In this document: piece after piece, positions 21,140 to 34,675 of the stretch | Layout: the number at the start of each line of letters is the position of its first letter | How positions within the stretch are numbered: position 1 is the stretch's first letter | Assembly (NCBI GenBank): GCA_938091675.1 | Contig: CALKMX010000055.1 | Span: forward strand, 1-51,229 | Direction: 5' to 3' | Length of the DNA stretch: 51,229 nucleotides | Source of the DNA: an uncultured Opitutales bacterium | GTDB taxonomy: Bacteria; Verrucomicrobiota; Verrucomicrobiia; Opitutales; Seribacteraceae | Translations under genes and position numbers: made by a program | The notes under the pieces: generated by a model | Databases searched by the model: none | What the model was told of the DNA's origin: nothing | Seen by the model: the letters and a program-made list of their open reading frames with translations, nothing else

Positions 21140-23824
21140 CTATTGAAGTAAATGTAAAGAGTGGCCCGCCAATGCATCGTCCACTCCCTTACCTGCCGAG
21201 GCTCCTCCCATGGCAAAGTCGGGCTTTCCTCCCCCCTTGCCGCCCATTTTCTGAGCCAGTTCACTGAGTAGGGTGCCGGCTTGGTGGCCAACCTCAATCG
21301 CAGCCTGGGAACAGATACAGACCATTGAGCATTTGTCGTCTTTTTCAGATGCAAGAAGCACCACGGATGGTTCACTACGCTTGTTTATTTGAGCGGCAAG
21401 TCCGCGTAAATCGTTTGGTGATAGACCGGGGATTGAACGGAGCATGATTTTTATTTCACCAATTTGTTTTGCGGAATCAATGACCTGCTCAGCGATGCCG
21501 GCCTGGTTCCGTTGATCAATAGACCGAAGTTTTTTCTCCAATTGCTTCGAGTTTGCCTGCATTTGTTCAATCCGCTCGAGCAGTTCATTGGGTTGACAGG
21601 CAAGGGTTTTGAGCAATTGGCTATAATTGTCCAACCGTGCTTCCGCCCATTCATAAGCAGCCAACCCAGCAACTGCTTCGAGCCGGCGGGTACCAGCAGA
21701 TATTCCCGATTCTGATACCAGGCAGATGGATCCCACTTCACCACCTGATCGTACATGGGTGCCCCCACAAAGTTCCATGCTCCATCCCCCTAAATCCACC
21801 ACCCTTACAAATTCACCATACTTGTCTCCAAAAAAGGCAATTACCCCTTCCGGCTTTTCTGCAAAAGGGATTTCATAGGCTTTGAGTTCATCGTTCTGCA
21901 AAAGCCTTTGATTGGCCAGATGCTCAATGGTTTTGAGCTGTTCTGGAGATACCGCCTCAAAGTGAGAAAAGTCAAAGCGCAACCTGTCTTCCTGAACAAG
22001 AGATCCAGCCTGGCGCACATGGTCACCCAAAACTTCCCGCAAGGCCCAATGCAAAATATGGGTGGCGGTATGATGGCGTTGGATTGCGAACCTTCTGGGC
22101 AGGTCGACATTCAAAGTAACGGGTAACCCTGCCAATTCTTCTACGGAGGGCTCGCCATCCAGTTCATGCAGAAAACGCCCGTTGGCGTCTTTGGATACGC
22201 CTGTTACTTGCAAAACAGAGTCTGCAACAGTCACAGTCCCAGTATCAGCAGCCTGGCCTCCCATTTCGGCATAAAAAGGGGATTTGTCGACGAGCAAAAA
22301 GTTTTTATCAGCCGACTTGACCAAGCCGGTACAAGTTGCAGAAAAGTTGGTCAAATTAGACCGTTTATAGCCGCAAAATTCAGTTGAATCTTCGGATTGC
22401 TGAACAGTATTGACCAATATATCGACAGATTTGTGGGCGTCTCTGGCCCTTTTTTTCTGCTCGTTCATTTCCTGTTCGAACTCTGGATGATTGATGCCCA
22501 ACCCGCTTTCTCTGGCCATCAATTCGGTGAGATCAAACGGAAATCCGTAGGTGTCGTAAAGTTTGAAGGCGAACTTTCCGGATAGTATATCACCCTCCGA
22601 TAAGCCACTGGTTTCGCGACGAAAAAGTTCAATTCCCCGATCGAGTGTTTTGTTGAAAGACTCCTCTTCCGATTTGAGAGTTTTAACAATCAAGCTGCTC
22701 CTCTGTTTGAGTTCGGGAAAAACATCTCCCATCTGCCCGATTAAAACCGGGGCGAGTTTGTGGAAAAAGGGATCCGAGAATCCGAGAGTCCGGCCATACC
22801 TTACCCCGCGGCGGAGAATCCGGCGAAGGACATAATTGCGGTCGTTATTGCCGGGGAGGATACCATCGGCAATAGAAAACGCGAGGGAGCGGAGATGGTC
22901 CGCAATGACCCGAAAGGCAACATCAATTTCTTCCTGCTGGGTTTTGGGCTTACCGTCTTTGGGCAGGGTCGATTGATAAGACTTTCCCGACATTTCCTGA
23001 AGTTTTTCAAAAATGGGGGAGAAAACATCGGTGTCGTAATTGGAGGCAGGATGGGAAAAATCGGTAAAATTCTTGGTGGCTTGGATGACTGCGGCCACCC
23101 GTTCAAACCCCATCCCGGTGTCCACATGCTTTGCTTGCAAGGGAGAAAAATTGCCGTCTCTGTCCGCATTGAACTGAATGAAGACCAAGTTCCATATTTC
23201 GATGCAAAGATGGGAGTCCTGGTTGACAAGTTTACCCTGGCTGTCACCTTCTGGGGTGAGGTCGAGATGGAGTTCGGAGCATGGGCCACAGGGCCCCGTC
23301 TCCCCCATCATCCAAAAGTTATCTTTCTTCCCTCCAGTAACCACATGCAGGGAAGGGTCGAGGCCGGCAGATTGGAAAATTTCAGACCATATCGAGTGAG
23401 CCTCTTCATCAAAGGATGCGGGGTCTCCATCACCGGGGTGATAAACCGTGGCATAGAGGCGTTCCGGCGGGAATTTCCAAACTTTAACCAACAATTCCCA
23501 GGCCCATTCGATCGCATCTTTCTTAAAATAATCCCCGAAGGACCAATTCCCTAGCATTTCAAAAAAGGTGTGGTGGTAAGTGTCTAGGCCCACATCTTCC
23601 AAATCATTGTGTTTCCCTCCGGCCCGGATACATTTCTGAGTATCTGCGGCTCGTAAGTAGGGGGCTTGTTGATCCCCCAGGAAATATGGAACAAACTGGT
23701 TCATGCCCGCATTGGTGAAAAGCAAATTGGGAGATTCCGGGAGAAGGGGGGCGGAAGGAACGACCTGGTGACCTTTTTGAGCGAAAAAATCGAGAAACGA
23801 TTGTCTGATCTCGCGTGCTTTCAT
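21140..23824 (-). CDS. alaS: alanyl-tRNA synthetase
   Basis: MKAREIRQSFLDFFAQKGHQVVPSAPLLP, FTNAGMNQF, QKCIRAGGKHNDLEDVG, HTATHILHWAL, CGGTHV; 894 aa. Confidence 0.97.
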   Translation of the reverse strand: MKAREIRQSFLDFFAQKGHQVVPSAPLLPESPNLLFTNAGMNQFVPYFLGDQQAPYLRAADTQKCIRAGGKHNDLEDVGLDTYHHTFFEMLGNWSFGDYFKKDAIEWAWELLVKVWKFPPERLYATVYHPGDGDPASFDEEAHSIWSEIFQSAGLDPSLHVVTGGKKDNFWMMGETGPCGPCSELHLDLTPEGDSQGKLVNQDSHLCIEIWNLVFIQFNADRDGNFSPLQAKHVDTGMGFERVAAVIQATKNFTDFSHPASNYDTDVFSPIFEKLQEMSGKSYQSTLPKDGKPKTQQEEIDVAFRVIADHLRSLAFSIADGILPGNNDRNYVLRRILRRGVRYGRTLGFSDPFFHKLAPVLIGQMGDVFPELKQRSSLIVKTLKSEEESFNKTLDRGIELFRRETSGLSEGDILSGKFAFKLYDTYGFPFDLTELMARESGLGINHPEFEQEMNEQKKRARDAHKSVDILVNTVQQSEDSTEFCGYKRSNLTNFSATCTGLVKSADKNFLLVDKSPFYAEMGGQAADTGTVTVADSVLQVTGVSKDANGRFLHELDGEPSVEELAGLPVTLNVDLPRRFAIQRHHTATHILHWALREVLGDHVRQAGSLVQEDRLRFDFSHFEAVSPEQLKTIEHLANQRLLQNDELKAYEIPFAEKPEGVIAFFGDKYGEFVRVVDLGGWSMELCGGTHVRSGGEVGSICLVSESGISAGTRRLEAVAGLAAYEWAEARLDNYSQLLKTLACQPNELLERIEQMQANSKQLEKKLRSIDQRNQAGIAEQVIDSAKQIGEIKIMLRSIPGLSPNDLRGLAAQINKRSEPSVVLLASEKDDKCSMVCICSQAAIEVGHQAGTLLSELAQKMGGKGGGKPDFAMGGASAGKGVDDALAGHSLHLLQ

Positions 23825-23842
23825 GGGCAGGAATTCAAAAGA

Positions 23843-25066
<1,224 letters not shown>

Positions 25067-25086
25067 TCACAGTCTAGTCCACAAGG

Positions 25087-25114
25087 GACGGGCCTTTCGC
25101 TCGTCTTTTTTTTT
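25087..25114 (+). terminator. intrinsic terminator/attenuator 31 nt before the nusA start codon
   Basis: GACGGGC-CTTTC... 7-bp stem with GCTCGTC (one G-U pair), 5-nt loop, then nine T. Confidence 0.72.
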
Positions 25115-25130
25115 ACTTCAATTAACCTTA

Positions 25131-25136
25131 TATAAT
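25131..25136 (+). promoter_or_regulatory. possible -10 element very close to nusA
   Basis: exact TATAAT, 9 nt before ATG 25146; no good -35, T-rich upstream. Confidence 0.35.
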
Positions 25137-25145
25137 ATCCGTCCC

Positions 25146-26402
25146 ATGAGCAGCGAAATACTCGCAGTCCTTGAATACATGGAAAAAGAGAAGGGGATAA
25201 GCCGCCCCGACATGATCGCCACGATCGAAAATGCCGTCAAAGCGGCAGCCGAACGTGGCGGTGCCAACTCTGAGCCAAGCGAGGTTCGGGTGGAGATAAA
25301 TCCCAAAAACGGATCACTCCAGGCATGGACCCTGCTCAAGGTGGTCGAGTCTGTCTCCGATACGGCTAAGGAAATACATGTGGATAAAGCCCGCCTTTAC
25401 GCCGACAATCCCCAGATTGGAGACATTGTGGAAAGGGAAATGGATCCAGCATACCTGGGTCGTATTGCTGCCAAAACAGCTGAGCAGGCAATCAAGCAAA
25501 GACTCCGCCAATTTGAAAAGGAACACATTTACGACGAGTTTCGTGACCAAGTGGGTAACCTGGTTACTGGCACGGTCAGACGCAAGGAACGGGGAGACCT
25601 GATTGTTGAAGTGGGCAAAGCAGAGGCACTTTTACCCTGGCGTGAGCAAGCCCCTGGAGAAGACTGGGTACCGGGTGAAAGAATTCGTTGCTTGCTTGTA
25701 AAGCTTGAACAACAGGGGAGGGGACCAGAATTGATTCTTAGCCGTTCCAGCCTGAATTTTGTCCGGAAGCTCTTTGATATGGAAGTATCCGAGATAGCAG
25801 ACGGCACGGTGTCACTCGCGGCGATGGCACGGGAGCCAGGTTACCGCACCAAAGTATGCGTCAAAAGCACAGACCCAAAAGTCGATCCCGTGGGAGCTTG
25901 TGTGGGTGCCAGAGGAGGACGCGTAAAGAGCATCGTTCGTGAAATGAATGGTGAGAAGGTAGACATTGTACGCTGGTTTGAGGATCCCGTCGAACAACTG
26001 GTGGAAGCCTTAAAGCCAGCCGTCCCGCAAAATGTGACCCTTGATCGTGACAAGCGCAGGATGTATTTTGAAGTGAAAGAGGACGATCTTTCCGTCGCCA
26101 TAGGCCGTAAAGGCATAAATGCCCGCTTAACCTCCCGTTTGCTAGGTTGGAAGCTCGATATTGGCAAAGTTGTGGTGAAGGAAGTTGGGTTTGATGAGAG
26201 GAAGGCAAAGGCTGCCGAGGGACTTACTTCGGTTGGTATAGAATTTGAGGTTGCGGACCGTCTGGTCGCTTTTGGTCTGGTGAGTCCTGAAGCCTTCGAA
26301 GGTGTCACCCACACCGATCTCGTGGGGCTCGGCTTTGATGACACAACCGCTCAGCATATTTTGGAAAAGGTTTCTACTGAATCTTCCGATCCAGCCTCTT
26401 GA
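25146..26402 (+). CDS. nusA: transcription termination/antitermination factor NusA
   Basis: S1 segment ([32 protein letters not shown]), [41 protein letters not shown]1, [26 protein letters not shown]2. Confidence 0.95.
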   Translation: MSSEILAVLEYMEKEKGISRPDMIATIENAVKAAAERGGANSEPSEVRVEINPKNGSLQAWTLLKVVESVSDTAKEIHVDKARLYADNPQIGDIVEREMDPAYLGRIAAKTAEQAIKQRLRQFEKEHIYDEFRDQVGNLVTGTVRRKERGDLIVEVGKAEALLPWREQAPGEDWVPGERIRCLLVKLEQQGRGPELILSRSSLNFVRKLFDMEVSEIADGTVSLAAMAREPGYRTKVCVKSTDPKVDPVGACVGARGGRVKSIVREMNGEKVDIVRWFEDPVEQLVEALKPAVPQNVTLDRDKRRMYFEVKEDDLSVAIGRKGINARLTSRLLGWKLDIGKVVVKEVGFDERKAKAAEGLTSVGIEFEVADRLVAFGLVSPEAFEGVTHTDLVGLGFDDTTAQHILEKVSTESSDPAS

Positions 26403-26437
26403 TATTTATCTTTTCACCGTATTCCCATTAAAAATTT

Positions 26438-28777
26438 ATGAGTGTTCGAATTCACGCGATTGCCAAAGAGACCAACAGAACGAGCAAGGAGGTCATAGAA
26501 ATCTTGGTTGAGCGTGGATATGATGTGAAGAGTGCATCTTCTAGCATTGATAATATTACCGCCCAATCGTTGATCGAAGAACTAAGCAAACAAGGGGTTG
26601 TTTCTGAAAATTCGGACGCCCCTCAGGTAGCGGAGGAATTGGAGGAAGAAAAACCTGCCGATATTCCTTTTGTTAAAACGAAACAGGACTTGGACCGGGA
26701 GCGTGAAAAAAAAGAACAAGCCGAACAGGCGGTCAAAGATGCAGAGGAAGCTTCTCGTGTAGAGGCATTACCCAAAGAAACCATTCAGGAAGTTCAGCAA
26801 ACTGCCCCTGACCTCCCCGAAACTGCCGGAGCCGCACCCAGTCTGCCGCCGCCCCAAGTAAAAAGCGCAGGTGCTCCACCTCCGCCCCCGGCAAAAGCCT
26901 CCGTAACACCCACTTTACCAGTTTCAAGTCCTTCCTCTCCGGATGATTCGGTTGGCATAGTTGAAGGTAACCTGATCATCGTTAAGCCACCCATCGTGGT
27001 TCGCGATTTTGCTGGCTTGATCGGACTAAAGCCCTTCCAACTCATTTCTGAGCTCATGGAGATGGGAATTTTTGCTTCGATGAACCAAACTATCGAAGAG
27101 GATGTAGCCAGTAAGCTTGCTAAGTCCAAAGGATTTGAATTAGAAATCCGCCATCGTGGGGAAAAAGCTGAACCACAGGTTAAAAAGGTCAAAGAGCAGA
27201 TCGATGAAAACGATGAGAAGTTTCTTAAACCTCGCCCTCCAATAGTCTGTATACTCGGTCATGTAGACCATGGTAAAACCACACTTTTGGACACCATCCG
27301 AAAGGCCAATGTGGTCAGTGGAGAAGCGGGTGGGATCACCCAGCATGTGGGAGCCTATCAAATTGACCACAACGGACAAAAAATCACTTTTTTAGACACG
27401 CCTGGTCACGCTGCCTTTTCTAAAATTAGAGAGCGCGGGGCTAACCTCACGGATGTGAGCATATTGGTTATTGCTGCGGACGACGGTTTTATGCCTCAAA
27501 CGGAGGAAGCTCTAAAGTTCGCTCAGCGTTCCCAGTCCTCCCTGATGGTTGCCATTAATAAGACTGATTCAAAAGGAGCAGATATTGACAAAGTGAAGAC
27601 CCAGATGCAGGAGAGATCAATCCCTGCGGAAGATTGGGGTGGGGATGTCGTGACGGTTCCGATTTCAGCACTTAAGGGCGACAATATTGATGAGCTCTTG
27701 GACATGATTTTGCTTCAGACAGAATTAATGGAACTGAAAGCAAACCCAACAGCCGTTCCCGAAGCAATTGTGATTGAGGCAAGAATGGAAGTAGGTCGAG
27801 GACCCACGGCCACTATAATCGTCCAGAAAGGAACTCTTAAGGTAGGTGACTCTTTTCACTGCGGATCTGTGTACTGCAAGGTTAAGGCGATGATTGATGA
27901 TCAGGGGAACCTGGTTAAATCAGCTCCCCCTTCCACTCCCGTCAATGTGCTTGGCTGGTCTGAAGTTCCGGACTGTGGTGCAATTTGTAAGGGTGCCAAA
28001 AATGAGCGAGCCGCCAGAAATGAAGCGGAAGAACATGCTCAATTGGAAAAGAAACTGCTCGCAACTCCTGAAGAACCTCCTGTGGTAGAGGAAAAAGACG
28101 GGGATGAATCAGAAAACTCTGCCGCAGTGGATGCTTTGTTTGCTGCGATCAGCAAAAGTAAGTCGACCAGTTACCGGGTTATTATCAAGGGAGACGTACG
28201 GGGCTCAGTTGAAGCACTCAAGGATTCCCTCGAGCTTATAGAGAGTGACAAAGTAGCACTTGAAATTATTCATTCAGATGTCGGACAGATTACCAAGAAT
28301 GATGTAAAAATGGCCAACACCTCCAATGCCGATATTCTCGGTTTCAATGTGAAACTGGAAAATGGAGTGATGGGCGAAGCCAAACATCTTGGGGTCAATG
28401 TTTTTCAAAATACCATTATTTATCAGATTATTGACCTGGTTAAGGAAAATATGTCTGAACTGCTTGAGCCTGAACTGATCGAAAACAAGACAGGTCGTGC
28501 TGAGATTCGCCAAGTCTTTAAGGTTAGTAAAGGGCGGACGGTTGCCGGTTGTATGGTAATGGAGGGCACAATTACCCGTAATAAGGGTGCACGTTTGGTC
28601 CGCGGTGGTGAAGTAATCGCCGAAGGAAAAATCGATACTCTGCGCCGCTTTAAAGACGATGTTACTGATGTTAAGGCAGGCTTTGAATGTGGTATGCGAT
28701 TGGACTCCTTTGACAAATACGCGGAGGGAGATATTATCGAAACCTTTGAGATCGATAAGATCCGTCCAACTCTTTAA
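26438..28777 (+). CDS. infB: translation initiation factor IF-2
   Basis: [26 protein letters not shown] motifs, IF2 N-terminal domain and C-terminal domains; 779 aa. Confidence 0.97.
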   Translation: MSVRIHAIAKETNRTSKEVIEILVERGYDVKSASSSIDNITAQSLIEELSKQGVVSENSDAPQVAEELEEEKPADIPFVKTKQDLDREREKKEQAEQAVKDAEEASRVEALPKETIQEVQQTAPDLPETAGAAPSLPPPQVKSAGAPPPPPAKASVTPTLPVSSPSSPDDSVGIVEGNLIIVKPPIVVRDFAGLIGLKPFQLISELMEMGIFASMNQTIEEDVASKLAKSKGFELEIRHRGEKAEPQVKKVKEQIDENDEKFLKPRPPIVCILGHVDHGKTTLLDTIRKANVVSGEAGGITQHVGAYQIDHNGQKITFLDTPGHAAFSKIRERGANLTDVSILVIAADDGFMPQTEEALKFAQRSQSSLMVAINKTDSKGADIDKVKTQMQERSIPAEDWGGDVVTVPISALKGDNIDELLDMILLQTELMELKANPTAVPEAIVIEARMEVGRGPTATIIVQKGTLKVGDSFHCGSVYCKVKAMIDDQGNLVKSAPPSTPVNVLGWSEVPDCGAICKGAKNERAARNEAEEHAQLEKKLLATPEEPPVVEEKDGDESENSAAVDALFAAISKSKSTSYRVIIKGDVRGSVEALKDSLELIESDKVALEIIHSDVGQITKNDVKMANTSNADILGFNVKLENGVMGEAKHLGVNVFQNTIIYQIIDLVKENMSELLEPELIENKTGRAEIRQVFKVSKGRTVAGCMVMEGTITRNKGARLVRGGEVIAEGKIDTLRRFKDDVTDVKAGFECGMRLDSFDKYAEGDIIETFEIDKIRPTL

Positions 28778-28795
28778 CCCACAAAACCGGATCCG

Positions 28796-29179
28796 ATGAG
28801 CCTGCGTTTGGCAAGGATCAACGAGTTGGTAAGGCGGGAAATCGGTCTTTACCTAAGTACCCGTTACGGAGCTGAAACTGTACGGTGGACAATTACCTCC
28901 GTTGATGTCGCGGCAGATTTAAGAAATGCAACCGTAGCCTATTCTGTGATTGGGGATGATTTGTGTGCCAGACAAGCCCAGCAATTCTTTAGCAAGCATG
29001 CGGGCGAAATCCGGGGTGTTGTGAGTAAGCATGTTATTTTAAAATACTCTCCCAAACTACAGTTTGTCAGAGACCTTGGTATCGAACGAGGGAATCGGGT
29101 AATGGAAATACTGGACACCTTGGACGACCATCCCTCTGGAGATCAAGATCCCCTGCCTTTAGATAAGGAACCTATTTAA
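28796..29179 (+). CDS. rbfA: ribosome-binding factor A
   Basis: MSLRLARINELVRREIGLYL...VDVAADLRNATVAYSVIG...LKYSPKLQFVRDLGIERGNRVMEILD; follows infB. Confidence 0.9.
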   Translation: MSLRLARINELVRREIGLYLSTRYGAETVRWTITSVDVAADLRNATVAYSVIGDDLCARQAQQFFSKHAGEIRGVVSKHVILKYSPKLQFVRDLGIERGNRVMEILDTLDDHPSGDQDPLPLDKEPI

Positions 29180-29183
29180 TTCC

Positions 29184-29212
29184 GTGTCTCACCGTGCCAA
29201 TGGGTGTGACAC
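29184..29212. promoter_or_regulatory. inverted repeat between rbfA and dnaK
   Basis: GTGTCTCACC-N9-GGTGTGACAC, 9/10 matched arms. Confidence 0.45.
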
Positions 29213-29241
29213 CAAAAGAGACATGCTGTCACAACTTTTTT
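29205..29241 (+). terminator. possible terminator of the nusA-infB-rbfA transcript
   Basis: TGTGACA-N15-TGTCACA stem followed by AC and six T; long loop. Confidence 0.4.
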
Positions 29242-29264
29242 CCAATGTGTGTTTGGTTCTGACT

Positions 29265-29293
29265 TTGTATTCATGTAAGGCATTGAATAATAT
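29265..29293 (+). promoter_or_regulatory. candidate dnaK promoter
   Basis: TTGTAT, 17-nt spacer, TAATAT; partial consensus only. Confidence 0.35.
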
Positions 29294-29326
29294 AGACTTA
29301 AGGATTTATTTAAAGAGGCACAATAT

Positions 29327-29350
29327 ATGCAAGTAAGGAGTCGTGAGTAA
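29327..29350 (+). CDS. putative 7-codon upstream ORF (MQVRSRE) overlapping the dnaK start
   Basis: ATG CAA GTA AGG AGT CGT GAG TAA; AAGAGG 8 nt before its ATG; overlaps GTG start of dnaK at 29343. Confidence 0.3.
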   Translation: MQVRSRE

Positions 29351-31295
29351 AATATTAGGCATAGATTTAGGTACAAGTAATTCATGCATGGCCGTTATGG
29401 AAGCGGGCGAGCCCAAGGTAATTCCTAATTCAGAGGGCAACCGTACCACTCCTTCCATTGTGGCATTTTCCAAGTCGGGAGAGAGGATTGTTGGGCAAGC
29501 TGCAAAGCGCCAGGCAGTTACGAATCCACGCAATACGATCTTTTCAGCCAAAAGGTTGATTGGGCGTAAATTTGATGAAATCAAGGACGAGGTAAGTACA
29601 CTGCCATTCAAGGTTACCGAAGGAAAGAACGGTGCCGCCGTCATTGAATGCGAAATCGATGGTAAGACGGAAACTTTCATGCCAGAACAAATTGCTTCCA
29701 TGGTCCTGGCTAAATTAAAGGCCGATGCAGAAGCTTATCTTGGTGAAGCCGTTACTCAGGCAGTTATTACAGTTCCCGCTTACTTTAACGATGATCAGCG
29801 CCGTGCAACCAAAGATGCGGGGGCTATCGCCGGATTAGAGGTTTTAAGAATTATTAATGAGCCCACCGCTGCCTCACTTGCCTATGGTTTAGACAAGAAG
29901 GGCGAGGAAACGATTGCAGTTTACGACCTGGGTGGTGGAACATTTGACATAAGTGTATTAGAAATTGCCGATGGTGTTTTCGAAGTTAAGGCAACCAACG
30001 GCGATACTCAATTGGGTGGAGATAACTGGGATGATAAAATCATTAATTGGCTGGTAGAAGATTTTAAAAAAGAGCAGGGAATTGATCTGGCTGGAGATCC
30101 TATGGCCATGCAGCGCCTAAAAGAAGAAGCGGAAAAAGCGAAGATGGCACTTTCATCTTCCCAATCCACTGATATCAATCTTCCTTTTATCACTGCAGAC
30201 TCATCTGGACCTAAGCATTTGAATGTCACTCTTTCCCGTTCAAAACTGGAGCAGATATGTGACGATTTGTACGAGAGAACCAAGAATCCCTTCAAATCCT
30301 GCTTGGATGATTCCGGGTTGAGCATCGGAGAGGTTGGCAACCTGGTTTTAGTTGGGGGTATGACCCGAAGTCCTCGCGTGGTTGAAATTGCCAAAGAACT
30401 GGGTGGCAAAGACCCTCACCAAGGGGTCAACCCCGATGAGGTGGTTGCCATTGGAGCAGCAATTCAGGGAGCGGTTCTTCAGGGAGATGTGAACGATGTA
30501 TTGCTTTTGGATGTCACTCCACTGACCTTGGGTATTGAGACTGCAGGGGCTGTTTCGACTCCAATGATTGAGCGTAACACCACAATTCCAACCAAAAAAT
30601 CACAGGTTTTTTCAACCGCTGCTGATAACCAGCCTGCAGTTGATATTGTGGTTTTGCAAGGCGAGCGAGCCATGTCGCAGGACAACAAAACCCTTGGGAC
30701 TTTCAAGCTTGATGGTATCCGTCCCGCACCCCGCGGAACGCCCCAAATTGAGGTAACTTTCGACATCGATGCTAACGGTATTCTTAATGTAACCGCCAAG
30801 GATAAGGATACTGGCAAGGATCAAAAAATTACCATTTCCGGTTCCTCTAGCATGGACGAACAGGAAGTTGAGCGACTTAAGAAGGAAGCAGAAAAATTTG
30901 CAGAGCAGGATAAAGAGAAAAAAGAATCTGTTCAAACCCGCAACGAATTGGATTCCTTGGTCTATCAATGCGAAAAGCAATTGTCCGATCTCGGAGATAA
31001 GGCACCTGAAGATTTAAAAAAGAAAATAGGCGATATGCTCTCCGATGCTAAAAAAGTATTGGATGAACCGTCCTCCACACCTTCATCCCTCAAAGAAGCC
31101 AAGCAAAAATTAGAAAAGGGTTTTGAGGAACTGGCCAAACAAGCCGCCCAAGCGGGGTCTGATTCTTCCTCCTCATCTGGCGAAGACAGTGCAAAGACAC
31201 AGTCGGGAGGCAGTGAAAAATCCAAAGAAGATGACATCGTCGATGCCGATTTTGAAGTGGTTGACGATGATAAGGAAGAAAAGAAGGGATCCTGA
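29343..31295 (+). CDS. dnaK: molecular chaperone DnaK (Hsp70), GTG start
   Basis: [85 protein letters not shown]. Confidence 0.97.
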   Translation: MSKILGIDLGTSNSCMAVMEAGEPKVIPNSEGNRTTPSIVAFSKSGERIVGQAAKRQAVTNPRNTIFSAKRLIGRKFDEIKDEVSTLPFKVTEGKNGAAVIECEIDGKTETFMPEQIASMVLAKLKADAEAYLGEAVTQAVITVPAYFNDDQRRATKDAGAIAGLEVLRIINEPTAASLAYGLDKKGEETIAVYDLGGGTFDISVLEIADGVFEVKATNGDTQLGGDNWDDKIINWLVEDFKKEQGIDLAGDPMAMQRLKEEAEKAKMALSSSQSTDINLPFITADSSGPKHLNVTLSRSKLEQICDDLYERTKNPFKSCLDDSGLSIGEVGNLVLVGGMTRSPRVVEIAKELGGKDPHQGVNPDEVVAIGAAIQGAVLQGDVNDVLLLDVTPLTLGIETAGAVSTPMIERNTTIPTKKSQVFSTAADNQPAVDIVVLQGERAMSQDNKTLGTFKLDGIRPAPRGTPQIEVTFDIDANGILNVTAKDKDTGKDQKITISGSSSMDEQEVERLKKEAEKFAEQDKEKKESVQTRNELDSLVYQCEKQLSDLGDKAPEDLKKKIGDMLSDAKKVLDEPSSTPSSLKEAKQKLEKGFEELAKQAAQAGSDSSSSSGEDSAKTQSGGSEKSKEDDIVDADFEVVDDDKEEKKGS

Positions 31296-31395
31296 AAAAC
31301 TGCTTCTCCAAAATTTAGGATGTTGGTGCTCATGCACCTTACTTCCGCCTGTTAATCATAAAATATAATCTAACTAAACCCAAAAACTAAGGAAT

Positions 31396-31692
31396 ATGAG
31401 TAAACCAAAAATCACTCCACTGGGAGATCGCGTTCTGGTAAAGCAAGTCGATGAAGACGAGCAAGTAAAGGGCGGGATCATCATCCCTGATTCAGCTAAA
31501 GAAAAGCCGCAAGAAGCGGAAGTTGTCGCCCTGGGTACAGGGAAAAAGGACGACTCTGGCAATGATGTTCCCTTTCAAGTAAAAAAGGGAGACAAAGTCT
31601 TAATCAGTAAATACGGCGGAACCGATGTAAAAGTCGAGGATGTCGAGTACAAGATTCTCCGCGAGGAAGATATCCTCGGGATTATTGGTTGA
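31396..31692 (+). CDS. groES: co-chaperonin GroES
   Basis: [46 protein letters not shown]...[16 protein letters not shown]. Confidence 0.96.
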   Translation: MSKPKITPLGDRVLVKQVDEDEQVKGGIIIPDSAKEKPQEAEVVALGTGKKDDSGNDVPFQVKKGDKVLISKYGGTDVKVEDVEYKILREEDILGIIG

Positions 31693-31710
31693 TTCATTCA
31701 CAAATCGTAA

Positions 31711-33363
<1,653 letters not shown>

Positions 33364-33387
33364 GAATCTGTCTTGCACTTAAATTTG

Positions 33388-33417
33388 AAAAGGCGTTTCC
33401 CTCGGGAAACGCCTTTT
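33388..33417. terminator. bidirectional rho-independent terminator after groEL
   Basis: AAAAGGCGTTTCCC-TC-GGGAAACGCCTTTT perfect inverted repeat between convergent groEL and lipA. Confidence 0.93.
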
Positions 33418-33475
33418 CTATTGGTCAAATAATCGACAAGAGACAAAAACCGTTACGGTTTGTCCATAGGAATGA

Positions 33476-34372
33476 TTAAGCAGTTAGTTCTGGAAGTTTG
33501 GATTGGCTGGCAAATCTATCTGACTGTTCATCTGCATGATAGGACGAACGCACGAGTGGTCCTGACTCAACCACATCGATACCAAGGTCCAGGGCTTCAA
33601 TTTTCCATGAATCAAACTCATCTGGCGTTACCCAGCGATCAATTGGTGAATATTCAGCACTTGGCTGCAGATATTGGCCAAGGGTCAATACATTGAGTCC
33701 AATTTCTGCTAAATCACGGAGGGCCTTTCTGATTTCGTCCTCTTTTTCCCCAAGCCCAAGCATAATACCTGATTTTATGGGGAACCCACGACCTTTTGCA
33801 TGAGCAAGAACGTCGAGGCTTCTTTGGTAATTTGCGGTTTTGCGAATGGGTTTTTGTAAGCGTTCGACGGTTTCCAGGTTATGGTTAAAAATGTCAGGCT
33901 TGGCATCCAGTACTAGATCAAGGGACTGGAAATTTCCTTTGAAATCCGGAACCAATACTTCAATAGCAGTTTCGGGGTTGCGGTTTCTGACTGCACGAAT
34001 GGTGGCAGCCCATACTTTAGCCCCGCCATCCGGTAGGTCGTCACGGGCAACGGAAGTAAGCACACAGTGTTTGAGGCTCATTTTGGCAACTGCATCCGCG
34101 ACTCTGGGGGGTTCTGCCAAATCCAGTTCTGTAGGCTTTCCTGTTTGGATGGCGCAAAAGGTACATGCCCTGGTGCAAATATTTCCAAGGATCATCAGTG
34201 TGGCCGTGCCCCGGGACCAGCATTCCCCCATATTCGGGCATTGTGCACTCTGGCAAACTGTGTGCAGTTGATTTTTATCAACCAAATTCCGGACTCTTCC
34301 GTATTCAGGACCGGAGGGCAACTTGGCTCTTAACCAGTTTGGTTTCCCAGATTTTGAGAATGATTCAGCCAT
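33476..34372 (-). CDS. lipA: lipoyl synthase
   Basis: CQSAQCPNMGECW and CTRACTFCAI cluster motifs, radical SAM; ATG 34372 preferred. Confidence 0.95.
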   Translation of the reverse strand: MAESFSKSGKPNWLRAKLPSGPEYGRVRNLVDKNQLHTVCQSAQCPNMGECWSRGTATLMILGNICTRACTFCAIQTGKPTELDLAEPPRVADAVAKMSLKHCVLTSVARDDLPDGGAKVWAATIRAVRNRNPETAIEVLVPDFKGNFQSLDLVLDAKPDIFNHNLETVERLQKPIRKTANYQRSLDVLAHAKGRGFPIKSGIMLGLGEKEDEIRKALRDLAEIGLNVLTLGQYLQPSAEYSPIDRWVTPDEFDSWKIEALDLGIDVVESGPLVRSSYHADEQSDRFASQSKLPELTA

Positions 34373-34661
34373 TTGAAGGGTTGATATTAGGGTTTCCCCC
34401 AAGGGTTTGAGTGTAATCCTTTGAATTTTTATTTTTTTGGAAAACCGAAAAGCCGTGCTTTTTTAAATGATCTGCAGAAAGGGTCTTTTTTTCCCGAATG
34501 GAAGAATGATTAAGGGTTATGGTGGGAGCGTAAAGGACTCTTTCTATGGGTTCACCAGTTAAAGGATGCTCGACTAGGGGTTCCTCATTCACTGGTTGCT
34601 CAATTTCAATATATTGCGGAATATTGCTTTTGTTTAAGACTAGATACTTGAAAATGGGCAT
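34365..34661 (-). CDS. FmdB-like small protein lacking zinc-ribbon cysteines
   Basis: MPIFKYLVLNKSN...EEPLVEHPLTGEPIERVLYAPTI matches the MPxYEYxCxxCG...CPxCG..v.Rli outline without Cys; overlaps lipA start by 8 nt. Confidence 0.55.
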   Translation of the reverse strand: MPIFKYLVLNKSNIPQYIEIEQPVNEEPLVEHPLTGEPIERVLYAPTITLNHSSIREKKTLSADHLKKHGFSVFQKNKNSKDYTQTLGGNPNINPSNG

Positions 34662-34675
34662 ACAGGAAAACCGGC

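Noticed and set aside
22760-23554. 264-aa + strand ORF
   Set aside because: Lies entirely antisense to strongly supported alaS; composition is that of a shadow ORF (Gly/Lys-rich, no motif).
25841-26344. 167-aa - strand ORF within nusA
   Set aside because: Ser/Thr/Pro-rich reverse-frame translation of nusA KH coding sequence.
31343-31356. GGTGC-TCAT-GCACC-like hairpin before groES (approximate position) as a CIRCE element
   Set aside because: Arms of 5 bp with 4-nt loop do not match CIRCE TTAGCACTC-N9-GAGTGCTAA.
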